The notes: generated by a model not told the origin, from the letters alone. A stretch of DNA of 64,000 nucleotides from Polaromonas glacialis (GCF_000709345.1 NZ_KL448328.1:17011-81010); one strand, 5' to 3'; counted from the first letter of the stretch, positions 6,837-16,808 are shown. Numbers and translations are program-made.

Positions 6837-8207
6837 ATGGCCCTGTTCGCGCTGGTCGACGGCAACAACTTTTATGTCTCCTGCGAGCGCGTCTTTCGCC
6901 CCAGCCTGAAAAGCTGGCCGGTGGTGGTGCTTTCCAACAACGACGGCTGCTGCATCGCCCGGAGCAACGAAGCGAAAGCCCTGCATATCAAGATGGGCGC
7001 GCCCTGGTTCGAGGTCAAGCACCTGAACGACAGCGACGGGCTGGTGGGCCTGTCGGCCAACTTCACGCTCTACGGCGACATGTCGGAACGCATGATGTCG
7101 ATCGCCGCGGGCCTGGGCCCCGGGCAGGAGATCTACAGCATCGATGAGAGCTTTATTGACCTGGCCGGGGTGCGCGGGGACCTGACAGCGCGCAGCCGGC
7201 AAGTGCGCGAGCGCATCCTGCAGTGGACCGGCATTCCGACCGGGATCGGCATGGGGTCCACGAAAACCCTGGCCAAGCTGGCCAACCACATTGCCAAGAC
7301 CGCCGAGCGCAAGCCCGGCAGCTACCCGGCTGAGTTTGGGCAGGTGTGCAACCTGGCGGCCCTGCCGGCAAGCGACCAGGACACGGTGTTTGCCGCAACA
7401 AAGGTGGGCGAAGTCTGGGGCGTGGGGCGGCGCATTGCGGAGCAGCTGGAGGAGGGCGGAATTCTCACCGTGCTGGACCTCATGCGCATGGACCCGGCCA
7501 CCGTGCGTCGGCGCTGGAGCGTGGTGCTCGAGCGCACGGTGCGCGAGCTCCAGGGCTTGAGTTGCATTGCGTTGGATGACCAGCCCACGCCGAAAAAAGA
7601 GATTGCCTGCACCCGCAGCTTTGGCCGGCCGGTGACGGACCTCGGGCCCCTTATTGAAGCGGTGAGCGAGTTTGCGACGCGCGCTGCTGAAAAGCTGCGC
7701 GGGCAGGGGAGTGTAGCCAGCGAAGTCTTGGTGTTTGCCCACACCTCGCCGCACCGGCCGGGCCCGCGCTTTTCGCAAAGCACGGTGGTGCCGCTGCGCC
7801 GCCCGACGGCCGACACCGCCTGCCTGGTGCAGGCCGCGGTGCTGGGCCTGCGCTCGATTTACCAGCCCGGGTTTCAGCTGATCAAGGCCGGCGTCCTGCT
7901 GCTCGACCTGGTGCCCGGCAGCTTGTACCAGGGCGAGCTGGACCTGGAGCCCGAGACCACCGGCGAGCGGGTAAAACTGATGGCCACGATCGATGCGCTC
8001 AACGCCAAATACGGCAAGGGCATGGTGCCCTTGGCCAGCCAGCGGGATCGACGGTCGCACCCGGCAGTGGGGCATGCGCCAGGAGCGCTTGACGCCGGGC
8101 TACACGACCGCGTGGGGGGACATGCCCATTGCCAAGGCGGTCTGACGGGGCAGGGTGCTTTGCACAGACGGCTTTTCAGCGCCGGGACAGCGGCTAGAAA
8201 GTTTTAG
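6837..8207 (+). CDS. umuC: UmuC-like translesion polymerase subunit, C-terminus frameshifted
   Basis: Y-family DNA polymerase, catalytic subunit of PolV. The ATG at 6837 has AAAGGAGC seven bases upstream. Active-site acids are seen in MALFALVDGNNFYVSCERVF and YSIDESFIDL; the thumb and little-finger regions run to about residue 400. There the frame slips: after the Ser codon at 8037-8039, one extra base puts the expected conserved end (GIDGRTRQWGMRQERLTP, ending MPIAKAV with a stop at 8143-8145) in another frame, and the annotated ORF instead ends with 55 unrelated residues at 8207. Polymerase residues are intact but the conserved tail is lost. Confidence 0.88.
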   Translation: MALFALVDGNNFYVSCERVFRPSLKSWPVVVLSNNDGCCIARSNEAKALHIKMGAPWFEVKHLNDSDGLVGLSANFTLYGDMSERMMSIAAGLGPGQEIYSIDESFIDLAGVRGDLTARSRQVRERILQWTGIPTGIGMGSTKTLAKLANHIAKTAERKPGSYPAEFGQVCNLAALPASDQDTVFAATKVGEVWGVGRRIAEQLEEGGILTVLDLMRMDPATVRRRWSVVLERTVRELQGLSCIALDDQPTPKKEIACTRSFGRPVTDLGPLIEAVSEFATRAAEKLRGQGSVASEVLVFAHTSPHRPGPRFSQSTVVPLRRPTADTACLVQAAVLGLRSIYQPGFQLIKAGVLLLDLVPGSLYQGELDLEPETTGERVKLMATIDALNAKYGKGMVPLASQRDRRSHPAVGHAPGALDAGLHDRVGGHAHCQGGLTGQGALHRRLFSAGTAARKF

Positions 8208-8216
8208 GAGGCGTAG

Positions 8217-8267
8217 ATGAATTCAACCGACTCGCCAGATCCGGTTGATTTCGTCTACATCCCTTAG
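8217..8267 (+). CDS. Possible 16-residue peptide or truncated gene start
   Basis: ATG at 8217 is preceded by a strong AGGAGG-like site (8206-8211) and reads MNSTDSPDPVDFVYIP before a stop. The good ribosome site and very short frame suggest the beginning of a former gene downstream of umuC. The rest of 8268-8520 holds nothing I recognise. Confidence 0.3.
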   Translation: MNSTDSPDPVDFVYIP

Positions 8268-8520
8268 AACGAGCCTGGGTCCTGCGTTGAGGGACAACGA
8301 TGGCAATGCGCCTGGCTCGCCGGCATCTTGATGCATTCCATCTGGGACAGAGGCGCCCCCTGTGTCCCCGGTGCCAGCGTGTGATTGGGCTGATCATCGG
8401 CCAAAGCCCCTAGCCCAACAGGCGGTTTTATCGCACAGGACGCGCGCTGCGGCGGATCAAAAATCATGTTTGATTTTTTCAAACAAACCATGACGGCAAT
8501 AGCCGCAGGAAAGCCCTTTC

Positions 8521-10038
8521 GTGACCACCCATTTTTCCAGGCTCAAACAGGGCTGGCGCACCGCGCCCGCCAGTGTGCTGGTAGTGCTGACTGCGCTTTG
8601 TCTGACGGCCTGTGGCGGCGGGGATTCCGCGCCTGCGGCCGCTGCGCTGGCGTCCTTCACCTCACAACCTCCACAAACCCCACCCCCCATGCAACCGGCT
8701 GCGCTGCAGCTGCCGGCCGCATCGCCCACGCCTGCACCCACGGCCGATCCTGCGCCCGGAGCAGCTCTGGCGCCAGCCGCAGCACCCGTCAGTGCCGAAT
8801 TCAGGGTTAACACGACCATAGCCGGAAGGCAGGAAAATTCCAGCATCACCCGGCTCAAGGGTGGAGGCCACGTGATCGCCTGGATCTCCAGTTCAGAGTT
8901 TTATGACGGCACTTCCATCCCTGCGGACACGCAGGGCGTATGCACCCAGCGCTACGGCGTGGATGGCGCCGCGCTGGGGCAGGAAACCTGCAGGGCACCG
9001 GAGGCGGTGTTCCTGAGCAAGCCGGCACTCGCTGCGCTGGAAGACGGGGGCTATCTGCTTGTCTGGCCGGTACGCCAAACGGACGGAGCAGGCTTCGACC
9101 ACAATCTCTTCGCGCAGCGCTTCGATGCCAGTGGAGCTCCGGTTCGCGCTGTCCAGCAGATCAACAGCACCACCCTGAGCAGCTACCTTTACCCCACCAT
9201 TGCCGCAGCTGGTCTGGCCGATGGCGGCTATGTGGTGACTTGGGGGGCGGCCGCCCCCTTGCAAACTAACCGCGACATCTATGCGCGGCGCTTTGACGCC
9301 GATGGCGCTCCATGCCCGTGCGGTGCTGAAAAGCGGGTGAACACCCTTGTCAGTTCGTCCAACCTGATCACCCGATCCGACCCGGCGGTGGCCGCCCTGG
9401 CCGACGGGGGATACGTGGTTACTTGGGCAGGCACCGGGCAGCGCGCTTTCACGGGCACGGCCATTTACGCGCAGCGCTATGGTGCCCAGAATTCACCCAT
9501 CGGGCCAGAAGCGATACTCACACCGGACACTTCAGGCGACCTACTCGGCGCCAGTTCCCCCGCCGTGTCCGGCTTGGCGGGCGGCGGCTATGCCGTGGCT
9601 TATTTCCTGGCTCGGGGCCAGACCGTTCCCGTGATCGCGGTTCAGTCCTTTCGCTCCGACGGCACGGTGCTGGCCGCGCAAAGCGCGGTCAACCCCTTGC
9701 TTGCGCCGCTTCCCACCTGCACCCGGCTCGGAGCCGTCGGGCCATGCCCGCGTCCCGTGGCGTCTCCCGCAGTAGCCGCCCTGGACGATGGCGGTTTCGT
9801 GGTGGTCTTCAATGAGGGCATTGGCCCGGCGGCCACCGAGTCCTACGCCCGGCGCTATGGCGCCAACGGCGCGCCCACCGGCGACCCCACGCAGCTTGCA
9901 AGTGGTTTCCAGCCTGCCGTGAGCGGGACCTCACAAGGCGGATTCATGCTTTCCCTTCAGCATTTCGATGGCAACGGCGACGGCATTTTTGCGCGCTATT
10001 TCGGCGCACTGCCCATTGACCGCAACACAGCGCCTTAA
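8521..10038 (+). CDS. Putative lipoprotein with repeated beta-propeller-like modules
   Basis: Exported protein of 505 residues. It starts at GTG 8521 with a signal peptide ending in the lipobox LTAC (VLTALCLTACGGG), followed by a Pro/Ala-rich linker (about 35-90). The rest consists of five or six repeats of about 65-75 residues with the motif ALADGGYVVTW...IYAQRYGADGAPIG...VNT, known from large secreted adhesin-like and calcium-binding proteins of proteobacteria, where they probably form beta-propeller blades. Two Cys-containing insertions (CTQRYG...TCRAP and PCPCG) could form disulfides. It is probably outer-membrane anchored; the ligand is unknown. It stands alone between umuC and a kinase on the other strand. 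Confidence 0.75.
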   Translation: MTTHFSRLKQGWRTAPASVLVVLTALCLTACGGGDSAPAAAALASFTSQPPQTPPPMQPAALQLPAASPTPAPTADPAPGAALAPAAAPVSAEFRVNTTIAGRQENSSITRLKGGGHVIAWISSSEFYDGTSIPADTQGVCTQRYGVDGAALGQETCRAPEAVFLSKPALAALEDGGYLLVWPVRQTDGAGFDHNLFAQRFDASGAPVRAVQQINSTTLSSYLYPTIAAAGLADGGYVVTWGAAAPLQTNRDIYARRFDADGAPCPCGAEKRVNTLVSSSNLITRSDPAVAALADGGYVVTWAGTGQRAFTGTAIYAQRYGAQNSPIGPEAILTPDTSGDLLGASSPAVSGLAGGGYAVAYFLARGQTVPVIAVQSFRSDGTVLAAQSAVNPLLAPLPTCTRLGAVGPCPRPVASPAVAALDDGGFVVVFNEGIGPAATESYARRYGANGAPTGDPTQLASGFQPAVSGTSQGGFMLSLQHFDGNGDGIFARYFGALPIDRNTAP

Positions 10039-10314
10039 AAAAAGCTTTGTTCAACCTACCAGGCAGCCGAGTTCGTTCATTCAACGCAGACAAACTTCTC
10101 GGTTGCGTTTGGTTCTGGTGGGTTTGAGCTCGCTGACTGGCTGGCAACACATCGCAGGGCACTCGATGCTCCCAACTTACCGCCTGGCCACATTCATTTT
10201 GGCGCTTCTTCGATAGGCCAGCGCATCGTATCCGTGGAAACGGGGGCATCTCGTTTCAAGCTTGGACCATGAAACGGTGCAGCGATGATCATGGGTCGCC
10301 GCGACTGCCGCTCC

Positions 10315-12693
10315 CTAATGCAAGGTGTCAGCAATCTTGGCCAGCAGCGTATCAACTGCGTCAAGCGCTGCCGGCTTGGTGAGGTGATGATCAAAGCCTG
10401 CTTTGGCTGATCGCGCCCGATCCATCTGGGTACCCCAGCCAGTCAGCGCAATCAACCGCATCGCCTCCAGCCCTGCAATCTTGCGCACTGCGCACGCCGT
10501 CTCATAGCCATCCATTCCTGGCATGCCGATGTCAAGAAAAGCAACGTCGGGCCTGAACTCAACAGCCATGTCCAGGGCGCTCAAGCCGCTGTGGGCCATT
10601 TCGGTCACATGACCCTTGAACGCAAGAACGGTGGCCAGGGCCTTTGCCGCATCAACGTGGTCATCGACCACCAGGATGCGCAGCTGTTTGATGCTGGCAG
10701 GCGGCTTGCTGCCCAACCGTTTGTGGTCCAGCGCAGGAAGTGCTGTGCGACTCGCCAGGGGCAGCCTGACGGTGAAGGTGCTTCCCTGGCCCAGCCCCGC
10801 ACTGGCCGCGTTCACAGTTCCGACATGCATCTGAACCAGCTGGCGCACCAGCGACAATCCAATGCCCAAGCCGCCATGCGTGCGGTCCGCACTCAGATCG
10901 CCCTGGCTGAACATTTCGAAGATCGTGTCCAGACTGTTTTGCGCAAGTCCTATGCCGTTGTCCGCGACTGAAATGACAGCGTCTGCGTTCTCACCGTCCT
11001 GGCCGTTGTCACGGTGCACCGACAGTTCGATGTGGCCTCCGCTAGGGGTGTACTTGGCGGCATTGTTCAGCAAATTGGCGATGACCTGTGCAATGCGCGT
11101 CGGGTCTGCCTCGAGCACCAGCGTTTCTTCTGGCATCTGGACTCGCAGCGCATGCTCCTTCTCCTGAATATGCGGCTGGCTGGTCTCGATAGCCATGGAC
11201 ACAATTGCCTTGAGTTCCACGAGCTCCTTTTTGAGCTCGAGCTTGCCGCCACCGATCCTTGCAATGTCGAGCAGGTCATCGACCAAAATGACCATCTGGC
11301 TGACCTGGCGCTCCACCTTGTCCAGCGTCTGGCGGGCCTGCGCCGGATCGGCCTGCATGCGCACAATGGCCAGGCCGGCCGTGATGGGCGCCAGCGGGTT
11401 TCTCAACTCGTGCGCCAGCGTGGCCAAGAACTCGGTCTTGCGCCGGTCTGCTACGAGCAGGCTAGAGGCGAGTTGCTGCAGGGCTTCTTCTGACTGCTTT
11501 CGCGCCGTGATGTCGCTGAACAGCAGCGCTACTTTATTGTTGTCGGGTTGGCCGACAGGATGCACGAATACCTCAAGCCAGCGATTCAAGGCCTTGCTGA
11601 AGTCCTCAAAATGCACCGACTGCCCCGTGAGCGCCACCTGGGCAATGCGCTCGAGCCAGCGGCTATCGACATCGGGTGCGAGCTGACGCAGAGTTTTGCC
11701 TACCGCCTCTGACAGACCGGTATGCTGGTACGCCATGGCGTTGACTTCCAGGATCCGAAAGTCGGTAGGCGTACCTTCTGCGCCGTCCAGCATCTGGACA
11801 ATGCTGAACCCCTGGTCCATGGATTCGAACAGCATGCGGTAACGCGCTTCGCTCGCGCGCAGCGCCGCCTCGGCTTGCTTGCGCTGCGTCTGGTCCACGC
11901 CATGTACGAGCACAGCGCTTATGGCGCCGTTGGTGTCACGCAGCGCCGTATAAACAAAATCGACCGATCGTGTTTCGATGGGTCCATTGGCCTGGCGTTG
12001 CAGCGCTATCGCCAGATCGACTCCGACAAACGGCTCGCCGGTTGCAAACACCCGGTCCATCCGCTCGTAAAACCCTTGGCCAGCCAAATCGGGCAGCGCC
12101 TGCCGGACTGGCAGGCCGATCAGCGTGCGGTTGCCCACCAACGCGAGGAAGCAATCGTTGGTCATCTCAAACACATGCTCGGGTCCGCGCAGGACGGCCA
12201 TGAATGCAGGGGCTTGCCTGAAGACGTCGGCCAGCCGTTCGTTGGCCGCCTGCACCTCTTTGAGCAGGTGCTCGCGCTCGATCTCATGGTGCTGATGCAT
12301 CATGAGGCGATAAAGCTCGATAAACACCGCCACCTTGGCGCGCAGGATGATGGGGTTGACCGGTTTGATCAGGTAGTCAACGGCTCCAAGCGCATAGGCC
12401 TTCTCGACCGGAAACGCCCGGGGATCCGCACCGGTCACGAAAATGATGGGTGTGGATTTGGAGCGCTCGCAGTGGCGAATGCGTTGGGCCAGCTCGAAGC
12501 CGCTGATGCCAGGCATGTGCAGGTCAAGCACGATGACGGCAAAATCCAGAGTTTCAATGTTGTGCAAGGCCTGCAGCCCCGAGCTGGCCAGAGTGAAGTC
12601 GACCCCGGGTGCAGCTAGAAACTCCTGAAGCAGTTCAAGGCTGTCGGGCTCGTTGTCGACAAGCAAGAGGTTGACGGGACTGGCAGTGATCAA
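10315..12693 (-). CDS. Hybrid histidine kinase (REC-PAS-PAS-HisKA-HATPase-REC)
   Basis: Soluble signalling protein of 792 residues. Order: receiver domain (Asp57 in VIVLDLHMPG), coiled segment (130-155), PAS (about 158-270), second PAS (about 285-400), HisKA with the phospho-accepting His428 in FLATLAHELRNPL, HATPase (N-box LLNNAAKYT at 541-549, G1 DNGIGL at 578-583, G2 GGLGIGLSL), and a C-terminal receiver (Asp721 in VAFLDIGMPGMDG). No membrane segment is present, so it senses a cytoplasmic signal or receives phosphate on the N-terminal receiver. The start is TTG 12693, supported by GGAAGG 9-14 nt upstream. A small exported-protein gene lies 18 nt upstream, probably cotranscribed. Confidence 0.9.
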   Translation of the reverse strand: MITASPVNLLLVDNEPDSLELLQEFLAAPGVDFTLASSGLQALHNIETLDFAVIVLDLHMPGISGFELAQRIRHCERSKSTPIIFVTGADPRAFPVEKAYALGAVDYLIKPVNPIILRAKVAVFIELYRLMMHQHHEIEREHLLKEVQAANERLADVFRQAPAFMAVLRGPEHVFEMTNDCFLALVGNRTLIGLPVRQALPDLAGQGFYERMDRVFATGEPFVGVDLAIALQRQANGPIETRSVDFVYTALRDTNGAISAVLVHGVDQTQRKQAEAALRASEARYRMLFESMDQGFSIVQMLDGAEGTPTDFRILEVNAMAYQHTGLSEAVGKTLRQLAPDVDSRWLERIAQVALTGQSVHFEDFSKALNRWLEVFVHPVGQPDNNKVALLFSDITARKQSEEALQQLASSLLVADRRKTEFLATLAHELRNPLAPITAGLAIVRMQADPAQARQTLDKVERQVSQMVILVDDLLDIARIGGGKLELKKELVELKAIVSMAIETSQPHIQEKEHALRVQMPEETLVLEADPTRIAQVIANLLNNAAKYTPSGGHIELSVHRDNGQDGENADAVISVADNGIGLAQNSLDTIFEMFSQGDLSADRTHGGLGIGLSLVRQLVQMHVGTVNAASAGLGQGSTFTVRLPLASRTALPALDHKRLGSKPPASIKQLRILVVDDHVDAAKALATVLAFKGHVTEMAHSGLSALDMAVEFRPDVAFLDIGMPGMDGYETACAVRKIAGLEAMRLIALTGWGTQMDRARSAKAGFDHHLTKPAALDAVDTLLAKIADTLH

Positions 12694-12711
12694 AAAATTT
12701 TCCTTCCCGTA

Positions 12712-13026
12712 CTATTCTGCTGTGGTCGTATTAGCTTCTTGGCAGAGCTCAGGGCTTTTCGACTCCGAAGTCGCTTTTTGAGCACATTGAAGCTCTCGCG
12801 GTAATTTGTTGAAGCCTAAGGTCACTACGCTGTGTCGGCCCAGATCCGAAATTCCAAGCGCTGTCATTTGCACCGCTGCCGGCAGGGTCGTCGCCTGTAT
12901 CGGCAGCGGCTTGGCTGCCTCACGTGCTCCCGGCAGTGTGGGAGGCATTGCCCAACTGACCAGCCGTGCCGGCAGCAACGCGCAAGCGGCCAGCCACAGG
13001 ATCAAGAGGCTAGTGGTTTGGAGCAT
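12712..13026 (-). CDS. Small exported hypothetical protein upstream of the hybrid kinase
   Basis: A 104-residue protein beginning MLQTTSLLILWLAACALLPARLVSWA, a plausible signal peptide or single membrane helix, with two Cys near the C-terminus (LQCAQK, ELCQEA) and no recognised domain. ATG 13026 has a GAGGA sequence about 9 nt upstream. The stop is 18 nt before the TTG start of the kinase in the same orientation, which suggests an operon and possibly a periplasmic input. It could also be a chance frame. Confidence 0.45.
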   Translation of the reverse strand: MLQTTSLLILWLAACALLPARLVSWAMPPTLPGAREAAKPLPIQATTLPAAVQMTALGISDLGRHSVVTLGFNKLPRELQCAQKATSESKSPELCQEANTTTAE

Positions 13027-13114
13027 GGCCTGGGTCCTCGTGAAGTTTCAAAGCCTTGCGCCTTTGGATGGTGGCGTTGGCCTGGCCGGCTGCAATGGCC
13101 ATCGTGTTGTTCAT
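13010..13114 (-). CDS. Possible 34-residue peptide
   Basis: MNNTMAIAAGQANATIQRR... starts at ATG 13114 with AGGGGA seven bases upstream and ends by overlapping the start of the next gene (13026) by 17 nt. The ribosome site and coupling to the next gene support it; length and lack of known relatives argue against it. Confidence 0.25.
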   Translation of the reverse strand: MNNTMAIAAGQANATIQRRKALKLHEDPGHAPNH

Positions 13115-14107
13115 GGGCAATCCCCTGGTCACGTGCAACGCGGCCTTGCGCAGGAACGGTCTTGAGGCACCAGCGCAAAGTTGCGCCGGCATGCAACAGG
13201 ATGAACGCCGCGCCATTTCCATCGAAGTTCCCGGTCAGGGAAAAAGCACGGTTTGCGTTGACGAAAGCTGATGCTGCGGCGCTAACCCACAGCTGGCGGG
13301 CGTTCATCCAAGGACGCGGCCAAGCCCCTTGAAAACCGCATTGGACCGGTTTGTGTCGGGTGCCGCGCACTTGGATGAAGGCGTCCGAACGGAGCAAGGT
13401 GCGCATTACTTGTTGTTTCTTAGAAAAACGATATTTGCCTTAATGTTACTTAATATTGTTGATTACATGATGAGTGTTTCTCAAATCTCTCAAATCTCTC
13501 AAATTTCTCAAATTCATGGGTGTCGGTGTTGCTGGGTGGATAAACAAGCTCGTTCAACCGTCTTGAGCAGTAGACATAAACCAGCCAAGGCCAGGGGCAG
13601 CACCTGCCGACGGTGCGCTGCTTGAGCGCCGGCCTGTTGGAACCGGGACATGGCCGCTGGCACGACGTTTTTTTGCCTGCGTTAAGGCAAAGCTGGACTG
13701 CAGCCATGCGAATTTTGCGCGCCCTGGCGTCGCTAGGGAAACAGTAAAGTGCACTCATTCGGCATTAGCGACGATCCTCAGCCTGACCATCTCCCAAAAA
13801 AGTACCCCCCCTACGGGGCCTGCCGCTCAACGGTCCAGGCAGCCCTTCAGGCGAGCTGACGGCTCGCCTGATCGCCCCCATCGTGCTTGTCAGTGTTTGA
13901 TGAATAAAAAGCAGAACAATGGCCTGCCCGCATCAGCCGCCGTCTCCTACGCCGCATATCCTGCCCGGCACGCGAAGATAGCGCCATGGACAGATAGCGC
14001 CCAGCAGCGGCTTACCCGGACGAAACGACGCCCAGTCACCAAAGCCGCTCGGTGGGTTTGGCTTTGCGAACTCCCTACCGTCAAGTTTGTGCTGAAAGTG
14101 ACACCAG
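13115..14107. other. Gene-poor stretch
   Basis: No frame here gives a recognisable protein or a good ribosome site. The only structure I see is the 9-bp tandem repeat at 13479-13514 and AT-rich DNA around it (about 13410-13520). Confidence 0.4.
13479..13514. repeat. Four tandem 9-bp repeats
   Basis: TCTCAAATC at 13479 and 13488, then TCTCAAATT at 13497 and 13506, in perfect tandem. The spacing is close to one helical turn, but no neighbouring gene explains it; it could be a protein-binding cluster or a slippage product. Confidence 0.7.
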
Positions 14108-14362
14108 ATGAAAACCGACCTGCAGCTTGAAAGAGACATCGCCGAGGAATTGGCATGGGAACTGGGCAAGCATGCCAAAACAATCCATTTCGAAGCAGCG
14201 AACGCAACGGTGACGCTGACCGGCGAGGTGGACATTTACGCGCACAAGCAGCGCGCCCACTATGCCGCGCAGCGTGTGGCGGGCATCAAGTCACTGGCCG
14301 TGCACATCCATGTCAGGCCCCGAGACACCTGCGCGAGCAGGCCGCTTTTGACGACGTTTTGA
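14108..14362 (+). CDS. BON-domain protein (OsmY-like)
   Basis: A protein of 84 residues made almost entirely of one BON domain: LQLERDIAEELAWELGKHAKTIHFEAANATVTLTGEVDIYAHKQRAHYAAQRVAGIKSLAVHIHV in outline, with the hallmark TLTGEVD turn and the AAQRVAGIKSLAV helix-strand. BON domains are linked to phospholipid interaction and osmotic stress; OsmY has two and a signal peptide, while this one has a single domain and no export signal. There is no strong ribosome site before ATG 14108. It is a monocistronic gene close to two stress/signalling genes. Confidence 0.75.
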   Translation: MKTDLQLERDIAEELAWELGKHAKTIHFEAANATVTLTGEVDIYAHKQRAHYAAQRVAGIKSLAVHIHVRPRDTCASRPLLTTF

Positions 14363-14531
14363 CATTAAATCGTGGCATTGTCCAATGCCTGAAAGACGGT
14401 AGGGCGCTTTTCCCGTCATGGTGCAGGCCGGGCAGGTAACCTCAACCATTTACACAAATGCTTCCCGTTAACTTGCGTTGGCTGCAAATGGCTGGGGCAG
14501 CAAGCCAGCACGCTGGCGTTGAACGGCTGCG

Positions 14532-15353
14532 TTAAAAAACGCCGTGGGCTGCTGCAAAGCTCACCGCTTGCGCGCGGCTGCGCACATTGAACTTGCGGTA
14601 GATGTTCTTGATGTGCGTGTTGACGGTCTGCCCGCTGATGTTCAGGCGCGCGCCAATGGCCGTGCTCGTATTGCCCGAGGCCACCAGCTGCAGCACGCCT
14701 TTTTCACGCTCGGAGAGTTGTTCCCTGGCTTTCTCGCTGCCTGGCGCGCCAGCGCCTCTCGTGTGCAGAGGCTCGAATTTGCCCAAAAGCCTGCGCGCCA
14801 GCCCGGGCGTGATGGACGCCCCGCCATTGACCACCTGCAGCACGGCCTGCGCAAAGTTGCCGAACCAGGAATTTTTCACCAGGTAACCCGTGGCGCCGAG
14901 TTTGAACGCATGCAGCGCGTGCTGCGCGTCTTCCATGGCCGAAATGACGATGGCCTCGGCTGCGGGGCGCACGGCCTTCATGTGTTCGATCAGATCAAAG
15001 CCCGTGCCGTCGCCCAGGTTCAGGTCGACCAGCATGACGTCAAATTCGCGCTGGCTGATTAACCGGCGCCCTTCGCGCATACTGGCACCTTCACTCAGCA
15101 GGTCGATGCGCAGGTCGGCGAGCAATTCGTGCGCGATCACGCGGCGCATGTTCGCATCGTCATCAACCAGCAGCACCCGCACCGGTTGCTCGGCCTGGCC
15201 GTTGAGGAAGCCCGGCCACATCGATGGCACGCCACGGTGCCCAGCCCGAGCAGGGGTGGCTGGCGGGTAAGCGCCTTTTGTCAAAAATTCGGACCCCACC
15301 CCGGCGTCATTCAAAAGCTGCAATTCGTCGATTGCAAATGGACTAACTGGCAC
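14532..15353 (-). CDS. NarL/FixJ-family response regulator (paralogue of 60658-61437)
   Basis: DNA-binding response regulator, 273 residues if begun at GTG 15353, or 229 from ATG 15221 (MWPGFLNGQAE); the start is uncertain. The receiver domain has VRVLLVDDDANMRR, phospho-Asp in DVMLVDLNLGDGTG and the conserved Lys in GYLVKNSWF; the LuxR-type helix-turn-helix is LSEREKGVLQLVASGNTSTAIGARLNISGQTVNTHIKNIYRKF. It closely resembles the regulator at 60.7 kb over almost its whole length. No kinase is adjacent in the same operon, so it is an orphan, although hybrid kinases lie 2 kb away here and 0.7 kb away at the other copy. Confidence 0.88.
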   Translation of the reverse strand: MPVSPFAIDELQLLNDAGVGSEFLTKGAYPPATPARAGHRGVPSMWPGFLNGQAEQPVRVLLVDDDANMRRVIAHELLADLRIDLLSEGASMREGRRLISQREFDVMLVDLNLGDGTGFDLIEHMKAVRPAAEAIVISAMEDAQHALHAFKLGATGYLVKNSWFGNFAQAVLQVVNGGASITPGLARRLLGKFEPLHTRGAGAPGSEKAREQLSEREKGVLQLVASGNTSTAIGARLNISGQTVNTHIKNIYRKFNVRSRAQAVSFAAAHGVF

Positions 15354-16538
15354 AGGACAAGTCCCCTTATAAGTTCGATGTTGTGAGTTGCCCTGCCATG
15401 AGCTTCTTCTGTGTGCTTCTGGCGAGCATCAAGCGCCATTCCGGTGCGATGGATGGTGTGCTTGGCTATGCGCGCTTGCATCAGACCGAGACCCGACCGA
15501 GCCTGCGTCGGCATGGAGCTTGGCGTGCTGGCTGCCAGGCACCAGGCAGAACCAAAATGTCAGCCTTGCGCGAAAGCTGGCTTGTGCGGCTTTGAAGAAA
15601 ATGAGGCGATTCGTGAAGCAGGGAAAACGAATGTGATCGAGAACGTTATTTTTAACCTTACATGTTACTTACGCTTGTAGTCCTGCGCCTCAGTTTATTG
15701 TTGAGATTGCCGCGTCCTGACTTAAACGAGATCAGGTGTTGCCCAACGCGCAGTCTGCGAGGCCTGGCTTGCTGACCATTGCGCCAGCGCCAGCGGTGAA
15801 AACGTCAACAAGCGTTTGCGAATGGTGTCGTCTGGCGATCACTTGCGTCAGCCGGGGGGCAGCACCAGTGAGGCTGCCGCGTAAAGCCGTTGCCGCGCTT
15901 GCGTGCGCTGTGCCAAGGGGGCGGCGGCCATCCTTCATGCGCTGTTCCTGAGCGCCCGGATTCTTCCCTTGAGCAACGCCGAGCAAGCGCCAATCCACCT
16001 TGTGCGCCTTTTCTGTGGGCCACCTTGTGGATAACTGCATTCACGAGCCGCCAAAGCCGCGCCTGCATTGACTTGCGTGGCGATGCACAAAAATTAAGCA
16101 GCCAGCTTTGCGACCGGTCCGGTCTTTCCTTTCATGTCTGGCGTCATGTCAACACAGCAGGCTGGTTAAAGCGAGGCGAGCGCGGCGAGCTTGCGCCCGA
16201 TGCTGCATGGGCCAAATTTTGCTTATCCATCTCGGTGCGTCAGGCCAGGATGTGTGGGTGCGCGTGACGGTGCGCAATTCCTCGGGCTGGACAATGGCAG
16301 TGAACGCCGTGAAGGCGCACAAATCGCTTTGGCATGCGCGCCAGAGTCTGCACGCTCGCCAGGTTGGCAAACCCCTGGGCCTTGGGCGGCACATCGACCA
16401 CGCGGGCGAATTGCACCACAGAAAGCCGGCGGAACCCGCCGGGCACCCTCCGTTCCAATGGTCCAGCCATGGGAAACCCTTCTTGAGAAATACCTGTCAA
16501 GGGCATCACTTTCACCTGCCTTGCACAAGGCGCGCCCG
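15354..16538. other. 1.2-kb stretch without a convincing gene
   Basis: Several frames of 70-130 codons are open here, as expected at this GC content, but none has a recognised motif together with a ribosome site. A minus-strand frame at 16240-16515 follows the RelE-like toxin and could be a degraded third gene, but I cannot identify it. The upstream part (15354-15720) is less GC-rich and probably holds the promoter of the regulator. Confidence 0.4.
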
Positions 16539-16808
16539 CTACCGGTACACCTCGCGCCGGTTGCCGATCTTGACCACCAGGATGCGCAAGGCGCCGTCCT
16601 CGATGCGGCTGATGATGCGGCAGTCGCCCACACGGTATTTCCAGAATTCGCCCAGCTTGCTTCCCTTGAGGGCCTCGCCGAGGCTGCGCGGGTCGTCCAG
16701 CACTGCGACGCGGCTGTGCAAAAACGTCAGGATGCGCCGGGCGTTTTGCGGGTCGAGCTTGCCCAGTTCGCGCACGGCGGCAGGATCGAGCTCAACCCGC
16801 CAAGCCAT
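16539..16808 (-). CDS. relE: RelE/ParE-family toxin
   Basis: Toxin of 89 residues, mRNA interferase or gyrase-poison superfamily. It has the compact RelE fold pattern: MAWRVELDPAAVRELGKLDPQNARRI (strand, helix), then LKGSKLGEFWKYRVGDCRIISRI and the C-terminal strand LRILVVKIGNRREVYR with the basic RxxVYR end typical of RelE. Its start overlaps the antitoxin by 17 nt, the normal gene order for relBE. It probably stabilises the element. Confidence 0.88.
   Translation of the reverse strand: MAWRVELDPAAVRELGKLDPQNARRILTFLHSRVAVLDDPRSLGEALKGSKLGEFWKYRVGDCRIISRIEDGALRILVVKIGNRREVYR

Noticed and set aside
6372..8075. 567-codon open frame on the minus strand
   Set aside because: It lies opposite umuDC, has low-complexity His/Arg/Gln composition and no start signal; a shadow of GC-rich coding DNA.
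13450..13758. 102-codon minus-strand frame with repeated Glu-Phe-Lys/Arg-Phe units
   Set aside because: The repeats come from the 9-bp tandem DNA array; the rest has no protein-like pattern and no ribosome site.
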